A stretch of DNA of 64,000 nucleotides from Bradyrhizobium agreste (GCF_016031625.1 NZ_JACCHP010000024.1:31650-95649), one strand, 5' to 3'; numbered from the stretch's first letter, positions 25,831 through 34,827 are shown. Numbers and translations are program-made. Notes: generated from the letters alone by a model not told the origin.

Positions 25831-26754
25831 CTAGTCGGGCGTGGCGCTCTTGGGCAGAACGGCGTTGAACATCGACTTCATGCCCGACAGCATCTCGTCG
25901 GCCACATTGGTCTTCTTCGGCCGCGGCATGGCGGCGCCCGCGTCGGCACGCAGGTCGAGCGGCGGCGCGATGACCGGCACGGGAATGTCGGCCGGCGGCG
26001 TCACCCGATTCGGATCGTCGTTGCCGATCGAGGCCGTATAGGGCGGATTGGAGCCCGCATTGCCATAGGCCTCGGGCGACGGCGTCGAGACATTGATCGG
26101 CGGCGGCAGCGGGCGGACCGGAGACGGCTCCACATTCACGACCCGCGGGGCCTCCGGCGTGCGGGCGGCATCCCGCACCGCAGGCTCAGCCGTCCGATCG
26201 GCCGGCTTGGCATCCGGGGCGCGAGCCTCGGTCGGCTTGGTTTCGGACGATCTCGCCTCGGCAGCCTTGCCCTCAGGCGACTTGCGCAGGCGCTCGATCG
26301 CCGCACGCGCCAGATCGTTGGCGTCGGGAGTCGCGGCCGGGGAAGCCGCCGTCGGGGCCGAATTGGCCTCAACCACGGGAGCGGATGCTGCCGGTGCGGA
26401 TTTCGCCGCGGCCTTGTCGCGGGCAGAAGGACGGCCGCGTGGGCCGGTCTCAGCGGGAGCCACGTCTGCAGCCTTGGTCTCGGCGGCCGGCGGGTGATCG
26501 GCCGGCTTCTCGGCTGCCGCCTTGTCGGTCACGCTCTTCTCGGGGATGCCCTTGGCCTTGACGCCGGGGGCGGGAAGCTTGGCGGTATCGGTCGGCTTGC
26601 CGTCGCTGCCGGCCTGGGCAGGCGCGGTCAGGGCGGCTGGGGTGTCGGCGGCCGGCTTGGCGTTGATGTAATGATTGACGATGTAAGCCCCGATGATCGT
26701 CGCGAGCACCGAGGGGAAAATATCCATCGAAATTTTTGCGAGGTATTTCAGCAT
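25831..26754 (-). CDS. Hypothetical single-pass membrane protein with Ala/Pro/Thr-rich low-complexity domain
   Basis: A 307-residue protein with one membrane helix near the start (IFPSVLATIIGAYIVNHYI, about residues 10-28) and then a long disordered region rich in Ala, Pro, Lys and Glu. The end regains order: NVADEMLSGMKSMFNAVLP. The ATG at 26754 has GGAG nine bases upstream; a TTG at 26811 also opens the frame. I recognise no domain. The layout fits a periplasm-spanning or scaffold protein, but no function is claimed. Confidence 0.72.
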   Translation of the reverse strand: MLKYLAKISMDIFPSVLATIIGAYIVNHYINAKPAADTPAALTAPAQAGSDGKPTDTAKLPAPGVKAKGIPEKSVTDKAAAEKPADHPPAAETKAADVAPAETGPRGRPSARDKAAAKSAPAASAPVVEANSAPTAASPAATPDANDLARAAIERLRKSPEGKAAEARSSETKPTEARAPDAKPADRTAEPAVRDAARTPEAPRVVNVEPSPVRPLPPPINVSTPSPEAYGNAGSNPPYTASIGNDDPNRVTPPADIPVPVIAPPLDLRADAGAAMPRPKKTNVADEMLSGMKSMFNAVLPKSATPD

Positions 26755-26845
26755 TCCGACCACTCCCCGCGCGACCTGATGCGGGAACTTTAGGGCATTG
26801 TGAGGGATCAACTGCGACGGATCGATGGCAAACGGCGGCGAGACC

Positions 26846-27130
26846 CTAGCGTTTCAGCTCAATTTCAAGGAACACGATCTCAGTTGAGGTTTCGTTAAGT
26901 ACGTTATGCTGGACGCCGGCCTTGCGGAAATAGGATTTCCCGGCGGCAAGCTGCGCCTTGGACCGCTCGCCATTGGGGGCCACGATGGTCATTTCGCCGG
27001 CGGCGACCGGAACGATCACATAGTCCATTCCGTGGGTGTGATGGCCGGTCGCGCTGCCGGGGGCAAGCCGCCATTCGGTCACCCGGACTTCTTCGTTGTC
27101 GATCTGGACCTCGGACTTGGCGGCAAGCAC
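26846..27130 (-). CDS. Cupin domain protein
   Basis: A 94-residue single cupin. The metal-binding motif GHHTHGMDYVIVPVAAGEMTI holds two His, and the second motif contains KAGVQHNVLNET. Small cupins of this type bind a metal and may act in detoxification or as isomerases; the substrate is unknown. Translation starts at GTG 27130 with AGGAG well placed upstream. It is downstream of the ChaA-like antiporter, 12 bases after that gene's... reading order: antiporter start is further right, cupin is read first only if a separate promoter exists at 27131-27142, so cotranscription from the antiporter is more likely. Confidence 0.82.
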   Translation of the reverse strand: MLAAKSEVQIDNEEVRVTEWRLAPGSATGHHTHGMDYVIVPVAAGEMTIVAPNGERSKAQLAAGKSYFRKAGVQHNVLNETSTEIVFLEIELKR

Positions 27131-27142
27131 TGGGAGCTCCTT

Positions 27143-28240
27143 CTAGGGCACGAAAACCATGAACACGTAGACGGCAAATACCACCATATGCACCAGGCCG
27201 AACAGGACATTGGTCCTGCCCGTGCCGAAGGTCAGCATGCTCAGGAAGAAGGTCAGCAACAAGAGCACGCTGCCCTGGGCGCTGAGGCCGAGCTCGAGCT
27301 CCTTGTCGAGCGCGTAGGTGGCGACTCCGACGGCGGGAATCGTCAGGCCGATGGTCGCCAGCGAGGAGCCGAGGGCGAGATTGATGCTCTTCTGGAGGTC
27401 GTTCCTGCGCGCCGCCGCGACGGCCGCAACGCCCTCGGGCATCAGGATCAGCACCGCGACCAAAAGGCCGGCAAAGGCCGGCGGCGCGCCGATCCTGGCG
27501 CCCACGGCATCCACCACCAGCGAGAATTTCTTGGCGAGCAGCACGACCGCCAGAAGCGAGATCAGGAGCAGCACCACGGTGAGCGCGAGTGCCCCTGCCG
27601 ACACATGCGCCGCCCCGCCCTCGCCCTCCGCACGTTCATGCACGAAGTAATCCTTGTGCAGGACGGTCTGGGTGTAGAGAAACACCGCATAGAGCGCCAG
27701 CGTGACCACGTCGACGAAGCCGAGCTGGACCGCCGAATAAACCGGCCCAGGCGTGGTGGTGGTGTAGTTCGGCATGATCAGCGTGATGGTCGCGAGCGCG
27801 AACAGGACGCTGAGATAGACGTTGGCGCCGGAGAGCTGAAAGCCCTGCTCGCGATAGCGCAGGCCGCCGATGAAGATGCAGAGCCCGACCAGGCCGTTGC
27901 AGACGATCATGACCACGGCGAACACGGTGTCGCGGGCCAGTGCCGGGGCAGGCTTGTCGCCCAGCATGATCGTGGTGATCAGCGCGACCTCGATGATGGT
28001 CACCGAGAGCGTCAGCACCAGCGTGCCATAGGGTTCGCCGACCCGCTCTGCGATCACTTCGGCATGATGAACCGCGGCGAACACCGTGCCGAACAGGATG
28101 ACCAGGAGGACGACGGCGAAGGCGAGCCCGCCAAACGACAGCGTGAACATATAACCCGTCGCGCTGACGGCTGCGAACAACAGCACGGCCAGCGCCGGGA
28201 AGATCCAGGCCGACCGGGGCATCGCACGATATGCGCTCAT
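27143..28240 (-). CDS. Calcium/sodium:proton antiporter, ChaA-like
   Basis: A 365-residue polytopic protein of the Ca2+:cation antiporter superfamily with about ten helices in two inverted halves. The paired alpha motifs are visible: VGEPYGTLVLTLSVTIIEVA in the first half and LVAVLILMPEGVAAVAAARR in the second, each with the conserved acidic residue. It resembles ChaA, which exports Na+, K+ or Ca2+ in exchange for protons. It is read 12 bases before the cupin gene and 49 bases after the NhaD-like antiporter gene, so the three may form one unit. Confidence 0.83.
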   Translation of the reverse strand: MSAYRAMPRSAWIFPALAVLLFAAVSATGYMFTLSFGGLAFAVVLLVILFGTVFAAVHHAEVIAERVGEPYGTLVLTLSVTIIEVALITTIMLGDKPAPALARDTVFAVVMIVCNGLVGLCIFIGGLRYREQGFQLSGANVYLSVLFALATITLIMPNYTTTTPGPVYSAVQLGFVDVVTLALYAVFLYTQTVLHKDYFVHERAEGEGGAAHVSAGALALTVVLLLISLLAVVLLAKKFSLVVDAVGARIGAPPAFAGLLVAVLILMPEGVAAVAAARRNDLQKSINLALGSSLATIGLTIPAVGVATYALDKELELGLSAQGSVLLLLTFFLSMLTFGTGRTNVLFGLVHMVVFAVYVFMVFVP

Positions 28241-28289
28241 CGACTGCTTCCAGTTGCTGGAATGAGCAGTAGCAAATCAAGCGCGAGAT

Positions 28290-29762
28290 TCAATGCCAAT
28301 GCAGGATCGGGGCGAGCGGGAGGAACGTCAGCAGCAGGAAAAGCGGGATCAGCACGGCGCCTGCGCGCAGGAAATAGCCGAAGAAGCTCGGCATCCCGAT
28401 GCCATTCTCGCTGGCAATGCTGCTCACCATGAAGTTCGGCGCGTTGCCGATATAGGTGAGCGCTCCCATGTAGACGGCCCCCATGGAGATCGAGGCGAGC
28501 GTGCCCGAGAGCTCGTGCATCAGCACCTGCGGGTCGCCGCCGGCGAGCTCGAAGAACAACAGATATGTCGGCGCATTGTCGAGGAACGCCGACATCAGGC
28601 CGGTGAACCAGAAATAGGCGGCCTCGCGCGGTGCGCCGTTCGGCTCCGTCACGGCCGACAGCAGCCAGGCGAACGCACCGTGATGGCCGGCATTGAGCAT
28701 GGCAATGACCGGGATGATGGCGACAAAGATCCCTGCGAACAGTTTGGCGACCTCGCGGATCGGCTCCCAGGTGAAGCCGTTGGCCTGCCTGTGCTCATCG
28801 GGCGTCAGCCACACCGACAGCGCCGCAATCGCCAGCAGCACCAGATTGCGGACGACGTCCTCCAGCTCCAGTCTGGTGCCGAGAATATCGACCGCAATGC
28901 CGGGCTTCCACATCGCCGAGGCGAGCAGGCTGACGACGATGGCCGCGATCAGCACCAGATTGACGATGCCGCGGATGCGGACCGGCTGCGCGGGGCCGGT
29001 GTCATCGGGCGGCGGCTCGCTCCGGAAGCGCCGGACATCGATCGCGGCGAAGATCGCAAGCAGCAGCCCGGCCACGATCGCAGTCTGCAACCAGATGGTC
29101 CGCGTGGTCCAGAAGAAGTCAACGCCATGCAAGAAGCCGACGTACAGCGGGGGATCGCCAAGCGGGCTCAGCGCGCCGCCGACATTCGCAACCAGGATGA
29201 TGAAGAAGATCACAACATGAGTGTTGTGGCGCCGCAGCCGGTTGGCGCGGACCAGGGGGCGGATCAGGATCATCGCGGCACCCGTGGTGCCGACGACGCT
29301 CGCCCCGAACGTGCCGAGCGCGAGGATGCCGACATTCGCCGCCGGCGTGCCCTTGATGTCGCCCGTAATAAGAATGCCGCCGGCCACGACATAGAGCGCG
29401 AACAGCAGCACGATGAAGCCGAGATATTCGGCGATCATGGCATGGACCAGCGCCGCCAGTGTCGCCATGCCGCCGGCGAAGACGACGAGCGAAGCGAGCG
29501 CCAGCAGCGACCAGGCAGCGGTGATCCTGCCGTAATGGTGATGCCAGATCTTTGGGAACAGCAGCGGCCCCAGAGCGATCGACAGCAACAAGCCGGCAAA
29601 GGGCAGCGCGTAGGGCCAGCGCATCGCCGCACCGTCGAGCCCGGTCGCCGCAAGCGCATTCTGCGGCAGAAGCGTCAAGCAGGAGACAGCGAGTGCTGGA
29701 ATGTACCGTTGAGCCAAGCCGTCAGCCGCCAATGAAGCCTCTCGCCGTTTCGATCGCGCCAT
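28290..29762 (-). CDS. Sodium:proton antiporter / ion transporter (ArsB-NhaD family)
   Basis: A 490-residue polytopic carrier, N-terminal signal-like region ending LTLLPQNALAA, then about twelve helices. Motifs include VGTTGAAMILIRPL, VANVGGALSPLGDPPLYVGF and FLDNAPTYLLFFELAGG, typical of the NhaD/citrate-transporter-like IT superfamily. Sodium:proton exchange is the likely function. The start is unclear: ATG 29762 lies inside the end of the upstream hydrolase (41-base overlap) without a strong ribosome site; a TTG after GAGAGG shortly downstream is an alternative. Confidence 0.8.
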   Translation of the reverse strand: MARSKRREASLAADGLAQRYIPALAVSCLTLLPQNALAATGLDGAAMRWPYALPFAGLLLSIALGPLLFPKIWHHHYGRITAAWSLLALASLVVFAGGMATLAALVHAMIAEYLGFIVLLFALYVVAGGILITGDIKGTPAANVGILALGTFGASVVGTTGAAMILIRPLVRANRLRRHNTHVVIFFIILVANVGGALSPLGDPPLYVGFLHGVDFFWTTRTIWLQTAIVAGLLLAIFAAIDVRRFRSEPPPDDTGPAQPVRIRGIVNLVLIAAIVVSLLASAMWKPGIAVDILGTRLELEDVVRNLVLLAIAALSVWLTPDEHRQANGFTWEPIREVAKLFAGIFVAIIPVIAMLNAGHHGAFAWLLSAVTEPNGAPREAAYFWFTGLMSAFLDNAPTYLLFFELAGGDPQVLMHELSGTLASISMGAVYMGALTYIGNAPNFMVSSIASENGIGMPSFFGYFLRAGAVLIPLFLLLTFLPLAPILHWH

Positions 29763-30522
29763 ATTGATCGAGATTGTCGTGCCCGCCGCCCTCCATGCGA
29801 GCGAACCGCTTGGGCTCGCGGGCGAGTGCGAACAGACGCTCTCCGAAGACAATCGAAATGACAAGGTCATTGGTGCCATGCATGACGAGCAGCGGCACCG
29901 TGACGCGCGATATGCGCTGGACCGAATGGAATGGATCGCGCATCAGAAGGCGGACCGGAACGAACCAGAACGATGACGCCGCAATGTCGGCCGTCGACGT
30001 ATAGGGCGCCTCCAGGATGAGTTTTCCAATGCGATGCTCCGAGGCGAGCGCGACCGCGACGCCCGTCCCGAGCGAAAAGCCCCAGGCGACGATTCGTTCC
30101 GCCGCATAACGCGCGGTCGTGAACGCGTAGGCCGCGGCAGCGTCGCGCAGCAGGCCTTGTTCGCTCGGCATCCCGCTCGAGCCGCCATAGCCGCGATAGG
30201 ACAGCGCAACGAGCCCGGTGCCGTCGGCAGTCATCGCCTTGAAACGGCTGACGCGGCCGGCGAGAAAATCGCCATTGCCGTGGAAGTACAGGATCACGGA
30301 ACGACCGGGCTTGGCGGGCACGTGCCAGACGATGACCTGCTCGCCATCGGACGTGGTCAGGACATGCTCTTCGGCCTCGGGAAGGCCCGCAGCATCCGGT
30401 GCGGTGCGGCCGACGGGCGGGATCGGAAACAACATCTCGCGCTGGCGGACGTACAGCACGACGAGACCGGCGCAATAGACGGTCACGAGCACGATGGCGA
30501 TCCACTTGACGATGCTCATCAT
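29722..30522 (-). CDS. Alpha/beta hydrolase with N-terminal membrane anchor (ABHD13/BEM46-like)
   Basis: A 266-residue hydrolase. A membrane helix (VKWIAIVLVTVYCAGLVVLY) anchors the N-terminus. The oxyanion motif YFHGNGDFL, nucleophile elbow GFSLGTG, acid region MHGTNDLV and catalytic His in GGGHDNL complete the triad. The family (BEM46/YfhR/ABHD13) includes thioesterase-like and lipase-like enzymes; the substrate is unknown. Its end overlaps the start of the NhaD-like gene, suggesting coupling. Confidence 0.85.
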   Translation of the reverse strand: MMSIVKWIAIVLVTVYCAGLVVLYVRQREMLFPIPPVGRTAPDAAGLPEAEEHVLTTSDGEQVIVWHVPAKPGRSVILYFHGNGDFLAGRVSRFKAMTADGTGLVALSYRGYGGSSGMPSEQGLLRDAAAAYAFTTARYAAERIVAWGFSLGTGVAVALASEHRIGKLILEAPYTSTADIAASSFWFVPVRLLMRDPFHSVQRISRVTVPLLVMHGTNDLVISIVFGERLFALAREPKRFARMEGGGHDNLDQYGAIETARGFIGG

Positions 30523-30547
30523 TGCGCGGCCCGTTCCTCGATTGAGA

Positions 30548-30717
30548 CTAGGGCTTGCGCTGGCTCCGCAGCAATTTCATGACGTCGGGCCGCAGGCTCG
30601 CCGGAACGTCACGACAGCCGCACGCCGCCTTGTGGGCAGCGTGCCAGCGATGCGCTGCTCGCGCGTCGCCTTGGGCGGCATGCGATGGGACCGGTGCCAT
30701 TCCTTGTTGATGGCCAC
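30548..30717 (-). pseudogene. Small CGCR-motif protein gene broken by one frameshift
   Basis: From GTG 30717, preceded by GGGAGGG, the frame reads VAINKEWHRSHRMPPKATRE and continues QRIA. At about 30646-30648 (complement of GCTGG) one base appears to be missing; after restoring it the frame continues WHAAHKAACGCRDVPASLRP and ends KLLRSQRKP at TAG 30548. The combined 56-residue product looks like a small rhizobial protein family with WHxAH and CGCR words, recalled, not searched. Uninterrupted translation instead gives a short nonsense tail. Either a recent loss or a sequencing error. Confidence 0.6.
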
Positions 30718-30730
30718 GGTCCCTCCCGCG

Positions 30731-32128
30731 TTACATCGCCTTGACGATGTTCTCGGTGACCTTCTTGGCGTCGCCGAGCAGCATCATGGTGTTGTCGCGG
30801 TAGAACAGCGGATTGTCGATGCCCGCATAGCCCGAGGCCAGCGATCGCTTGATGAACATCACCGTGCCCGCCTTCCAGACCTGGAGCACCGGCATGCCGT
30901 AGATCGGCGAGGACTTGTCCTCTTCGGCCGCCGGGTTGGTGACGTCGTTGGCGCCGATCACGAAGGCGATGTCGGCCTGCGCGAATTCGGAGTTGATGTC
31001 CTCGAGCTCGAACACCTCGTCATAGGGCACGTTGGCTTCGGCCAGCAGCACGTTCATGTGGCCGGGCATGCGGCCGGCGACCGGGTGAATGGCGTATTTC
31101 ACCTCGACGCCTTCCTTCTTCAGGATGTCCGCCATCTCGCGCAGTGCGTGCTGGGCCTGCGCCACCGCCATGCCGTAGCCGGGCACGATGATGACCTTGG
31201 AGGCGTTCTTCATGATGAAGGCCGCATCGTCCGCCGAGCCGAGCTTGGCGGGCTTCTGCTCGCCTGTAGCCCCACCGGCCGCGGCCGTCTCGCCGCCGAA
31301 ACCGCCGAGGATGACCGAGATGAAGGACCGGTTCATCGCGTGGCACATGATATAGGACAGGATCGCGCCGCTCGATCCGACCAGCGCGCCGGTGATGATC
31401 AGCGCGGAATTGCCGAGCGTGAAGCCGATGCCGGCGGCGGCCCACCCCGAATAGGAGTTCAGCATCGAGATCACGACCGGCATGTCAGCGCCGCCGATCG
31501 GAATGATCATGAGCACGCCGAGTGCCAGCGCGATGATAGTGATCATCCAGAAGTCGAACGCGCCGCCGGTGAGAACGAGACGGACGATGAAGAACACCAG
31601 CGCCACGGCGAGAGCGATATTGATGATGTGACGGGCCGGCAGGATGATCGGCGCGCCGCTCATGCGCGCTGACAGTTTCAGGAAGGCGATCACCGAGCCG
31701 GTGAAGGTCAGCGCGCCGATGGCGACGCCGAGCGACATCTCGACCAGGCTCGACGCGTGAATGGCGCCGGGCTTGCCGATGTCGAACGCCTCTGGCGCGT
31801 AGAACGCGCCGGCAGCGACCAGCACCGCCGCCATGCCGACCAGCGAGTGGAAGGCGGCGACCAGTTCGGGCATCGAGGTCATCGGCACGCGGCGGGCGAT
31901 CACCGCGCCGATGCCGCCGCCGATCGCGACCGCGAGGATCACGAGCACCCAGGCCACGCCGTCGGCCGGCGGATGGCTCGCCAGCGTGGTGGCGACCGCG
32001 ATCGCCATGCCGATCATGCCGAACAGATTGCCCTGGCGCGAGCTTGCCGGGCTCGACAGCCCGCGCAGCGACAGGATGAACAGCACCCCCGCCACGAGAT
32101 ACAAGAATGCAGAGAGATTGGCGCTCAT
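30731..32128 (-). CDS. pntB: NAD(P) transhydrogenase subunit beta
   Basis: A 465-residue membrane subunit of the proton-pumping transhydrogenase that reduces NADP with NADH. About nine helices are followed by the NADP-binding domain III with VIIVPGYGMAVAQAQHAL, MPGHMNVLLAEANVPYD and VIGANDVTNPAA. It is the last gene of the pntAA-pntAB-pntB operon, 39 bases after pntAB. Confidence 0.96.
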   Translation of the reverse strand: MSANLSAFLYLVAGVLFILSLRGLSSPASSRQGNLFGMIGMAIAVATTLASHPPADGVAWVLVILAVAIGGGIGAVIARRVPMTSMPELVAAFHSLVGMAAVLVAAGAFYAPEAFDIGKPGAIHASSLVEMSLGVAIGALTFTGSVIAFLKLSARMSGAPIILPARHIINIALAVALVFFIVRLVLTGGAFDFWMITIIALALGVLMIIPIGGADMPVVISMLNSYSGWAAAGIGFTLGNSALIITGALVGSSGAILSYIMCHAMNRSFISVILGGFGGETAAAGGATGEQKPAKLGSADDAAFIMKNASKVIIVPGYGMAVAQAQHALREMADILKKEGVEVKYAIHPVAGRMPGHMNVLLAEANVPYDEVFELEDINSEFAQADIAFVIGANDVTNPAAEEDKSSPIYGMPVLQVWKAGTVMFIKRSLASGYAGIDNPLFYRDNTMMLLGDAKKVTENIVKAM

Positions 32129-32167
32129 CTCAGGTCCCCATTGATCCCTTCAGCCCGAGGTGGCCGC

Positions 32168-32485
32168 TTACTTCGACTTCTTCTTGTACATCGCCAGCAT
32201 GCGCTGGGTGACAAGGAAGCCGCCAAAAATGTTCACGCAGGCGAAGACGAGCGCGACGAAGCCGAAGCCGCGCGCCCAGCCCGAGCCGCTCGAGACCATG
32301 CCGACGCCGACCGCGAGCAGCGCGCCGACCACGATCACGGAGGAGATCGCGTTGGTCACGCTCATCAGCGGCGTATGCAGCGCCGGCGTCACCGACCACA
32401 CCACGAAATAGCCGACGAAGACGGCGAGAACGAAGATCGACAGCCGGAAGATGAAGGGGTCGACGAGTTGTGCAGCATGCTCCAT
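32168..32485 (-). CDS. pntAB: NAD(P) transhydrogenase alpha-2 (membrane) subunit
   Basis: A 105-residue protein with three to four membrane helices, equivalent to the C-terminal membrane part of E. coli PntA. It contains TPALHTPLMSVTNAISSVIV, a highly conserved helix, and ends in a Lys-rich tail. In many alphaproteobacteria PntA is split in this way. A GGAGAG ribosome site precedes the ATG; it starts 11 bases after pntAA. Confidence 0.95.
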   Translation of the reverse strand: MEHAAQLVDPFIFRLSIFVLAVFVGYFVVWSVTPALHTPLMSVTNAISSVIVVGALLAVGVGMVSSGSGWARGFGFVALVFACVNIFGGFLVTQRMLAMYKKKSK

Positions 32486-32496
32486 GGCGACTCTCC

Positions 32497-33624
32497 TTAC
32501 ACCTTCGGCTGGAAGTTCGGGTGGATGACGGCGCCGTCCTTCGTGAGCGCCGTGGCCTTGACCAGCTCGTCGTCCCAGTTCACGGCGAGCTTCTTCTCCT
32601 TCTTGTCGACCATGGTCTCGATGAAGGCGAACAGATTGCGGGCGTAGAGGCTGGAGGCCGAGGCCGCGACGCGGCCGGCGACGTTGGTGTAGCCGACGAT
32701 CTTGATGCCATCGAGGTCGACGACCTCGCCGGGTTTGGCGCCCTCGACATTGCCGCCGCGCTCGACGGCGAGATCGACCAGCACCGAGCCGGGCTTCATC
32801 GACTTGACCATCTCGGCACTGACGAGCTTCGGCGCCGGGCGGCCCGGAATCAGCGCAGTGGTGATGACGATGTCCTGCTTCTTGATGTGCTCGGCGGTGA
32901 GCGCGGCCTGCTTGGCCTGGTACTCCTTCGACATTTCCTTGGCGTAACCGCCGGCGGTCTGCGCGTTCTTGAACTCCTCGTCCTCGACCGCGAGGAATTT
33001 CGCGCCGAGCGATTCCACCTGCTCCTTGGTGGCGGGCCGCACGTCGGTGGCGGTCACGACGGCGCCGAGGCGGCGCGCGGTCGCTATCGCCTGCAGGCCA
33101 GCGACGCCGACGCCCATCACGAACACCTTTGCGGCCGGCACGGTGCCGGCTGCGGTCATCATCATCGGGAAAGCGCGGCCGAAGGCCTCGGCGCCCTCGA
33201 TCACGGCACGGTAGCCGGCGAGGTTGGCCTGCGAGGACAGCACGTCCATCACCTGCGCGCGGGTGATGCGCGGCATCAGCTCCATCGCGAAGGCGGCGAT
33301 GCCGGCATCGGCCATCGTCTTCAGCGCGGCCTCGTTGCCGTAAGGATCCATGATGGCGATGACGAGCGCACCGCGCTTGTACTGCGACAGCTCGGAGGCT
33401 TCGGGACGCTTCACCTTGATGATGATGTCGGCATCCTTCAGCGCGTCTGCGCCGACGGTGGCGCCGGCCACGGTGAATTCGGAATCCGGCAGGCCCGACT
33501 TGATGCCGGCGCCCGGCTCAACGGCGACCTCGGCGCCGAGCGCCTTGAATTTTTTCACCGTATCAGGCGAAGCGGCAACGCGCGGCTCCGACGGATCGAT
33601 TTCCTTGGCAACGGCGATCTTCAT
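32497..33624 (-). CDS. pntAA: Re/Si-specific NAD(P) transhydrogenase alpha-1 subunit
   Basis: A 375-residue soluble NAD(H)-binding subunit (domain I). It opens MKIAVAKEIDPSEPRVAASP; the NAD site has VFVMGVGVAGLQAIATARRLG, and RPAPKLVSAEMV precedes VDLAVERGGNVEG. The ATG at 33624 begins the family sequence; upstream in-frame codons to 33657 do not fit. It is the first gene of the operon, 137 bases from the small oxidase subunit gene upstream. Confidence 0.95.
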   Translation of the reverse strand: MKIAVAKEIDPSEPRVAASPDTVKKFKALGAEVAVEPGAGIKSGLPDSEFTVAGATVGADALKDADIIIKVKRPEASELSQYKRGALVIAIMDPYGNEAALKTMADAGIAAFAMELMPRITRAQVMDVLSSQANLAGYRAVIEGAEAFGRAFPMMMTAAGTVPAAKVFVMGVGVAGLQAIATARRLGAVVTATDVRPATKEQVESLGAKFLAVEDEEFKNAQTAGGYAKEMSKEYQAKQAALTAEHIKKQDIVITTALIPGRPAPKLVSAEMVKSMKPGSVLVDLAVERGGNVEGAKPGEVVDLDGIKIVGYTNVAGRVAASASSLYARNLFAFIETMVDKKEKKLAVNWDDELVKATALTKDGAVIHPNFQPKV

Positions 33625-33761
33625 AGGCCCTCCGGCGACGCGGGACAAAGCGCGCACGCGAACTTAGCGTTACTCCCGCAACGTTGGATACCGGTTTTAG
33701 AACCGGCTTGAATGCAAATTTTATGGGCACCGACAGCGCTGGCGGTGCGGCAGGCGATGGA

Positions 33762-33914
33762 TCAGGTGAGGAAGATCGCCATCAGGATCACGATGAGCGC
33801 GACCGAGGCCGTGCCGTATTTCACCAGCTTGATGAAACCCTCATAGGTCTGCTCGTGGGCAACGTAGTCGTTGCCGTCGGCGGTCGAGTACGCCACTTCG
33901 CTATGGTCAGCCAT
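33762..33914 (-). CDS. aa3-type cytochrome c oxidase subunit IV
   Basis: A 50-residue protein, too short for common ORF cutoffs. It reads MADHSEVAYSTADGNDYVAH, then a Tyr-rich linker and one membrane helix near the end (VKYGTASVALIVILMAIFL). The YEGF...K pattern and length match the alphaproteobacterial subunit IV family of aa3 oxidases. It sits alone before the pnt operon, away from any cox genes, as is usual for this subunit. A GGGGACATTCC stretch precedes the ATG. Confidence 0.85.
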   Translation of the reverse strand: MADHSEVAYSTADGNDYVAHEQTYEGFIKLVKYGTASVALIVILMAIFLT

Positions 33915-34046
33915 GGAATGTCCCCAGTCGAAAGCCGAATTCTCGGGCTGGGATACCTGAAAGATTTGGACAGGGCAACGGCACCGAGGCAGGGTTTCCT
34001 GCCAAATCAGGTCATTTGGAATCCAGATTGTCGCGAATCCGGAACG

Positions 34047-34739
34047 TCACGACGCCCGCGACCGTTCGATCCCGCCGAGCAGAATTTCGAGACCTGTCTC
34101 GAAGGTGGCTTGAAAATGCGCCGGCTGGAAAAAGGGCGCGGCCGCGGCAAGATGCTTGAAGCTGACGGCGATAGCCTCATTGGAAACCGGCTCGGGCGAT
34201 GACGGCCCCTTGGCGTAGCCGGCCGTCTCGTCCAGCGCCGCACCGGTGAGGTAATAGCCGAGCTCGCGAAAATACATCGCCGCCGCGCGATCGGAAAAGC
34301 CGGCCTCGCGCAGGATGCCAATGATGCCGTCGATATAGGCGACACCGGCGGGCGTGTTGAGCCGATGCACCGCGAAGAACGGGAAGAAGGCCGGGTGCTT
34401 GAGCGCCATGGCGCGGAAACCGTGGGCGGCCCGGCGCAGGCGCTCGCGCCAGTCCCATTGCGGCTCCATCGCAACCTGCGCCTCCGCGAGCATGAGATCG
34501 ACGAGCGCATCCATCAAATGCGCCTTGCTCGGGAAATGATGGTAGATGCTCATGGCCTCGCAGCCGAGCTCCTCGCCGAGCCGGCGCGTCGAGAACACCC
34601 CCAGCCCGTCGCGGTCGATCAGCGCCATCGCGGCGGCCGCGATCCGCTCCCGCGACAGCCCCTTGCCGGCCTCGCCCGCCGAACGGCGCTTGCGCGGCGC
34701 CGGCGAGACTTTCCGGTTCACCCTGGCTTTTCTGGTCAT
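34047..34739 (-). CDS. TetR/AcrR-family transcriptional regulator
   Basis: A 230-residue TetR regulator. After a basic N-terminal tail (about residues 1-28) comes the helix-turn-helix: IAAAAMALIDRDGLGVFSTR and LGEELGCEAMSIYHHFPSK. The C-terminal half resembles TetR_C domains with AHGFRAMALKHPAFFPF. It is divergent from a fatty-acid hydroxylase-like gene, and a palindrome lies between them, so it probably represses that gene and itself in response to a hydrophobic ligand. ATG 34739 chosen; 34760 is possible. Confidence 0.86.
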   Translation of the reverse strand: MTRKARVNRKVSPAPRKRRSAGEAGKGLSRERIAAAAMALIDRDGLGVFSTRRLGEELGCEAMSIYHHFPSKAHLMDALVDLMLAEAQVAMEPQWDWRERLRRAAHGFRAMALKHPAFFPFFAVHRLNTPAGVAYIDGIIGILREAGFSDRAAAMYFRELGYYLTGAALDETAGYAKGPSSPEPVSNEAIAVSFKHLAAAAPFFQPAHFQATFETGLEILLGGIERSRAS

Positions 34740-34766
34740 GACATGCCGAATCGAACCCACTTGCCA

Positions 34767-34813
34767 CCTTACACTGGAAGGCTGTATCGTGCGATACGAC
34801 TTACGCTGTAAGG
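34767..34813. promoter_or_regulatory. Nested palindromes between tetR-type gene and hydroxylase: probable TetR operator
   Basis: Two symmetric elements share one centre. The outer arms are CCTTACA (34767-34773) and TGTAAGG (34807-34813); the inner palindrome GTATCGTGCGATAC spans 34784-34797. Both are exact. A possible promoter toward the hydroxylase (TTGCCA at 34761, TATCGT at 34785) overlaps the inner palindrome, the arrangement expected for repression. Symmetry is observed; binding is inferred. Confidence 0.65.
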
Positions 34814-34827
34814 TTGGAGTGGGAACG

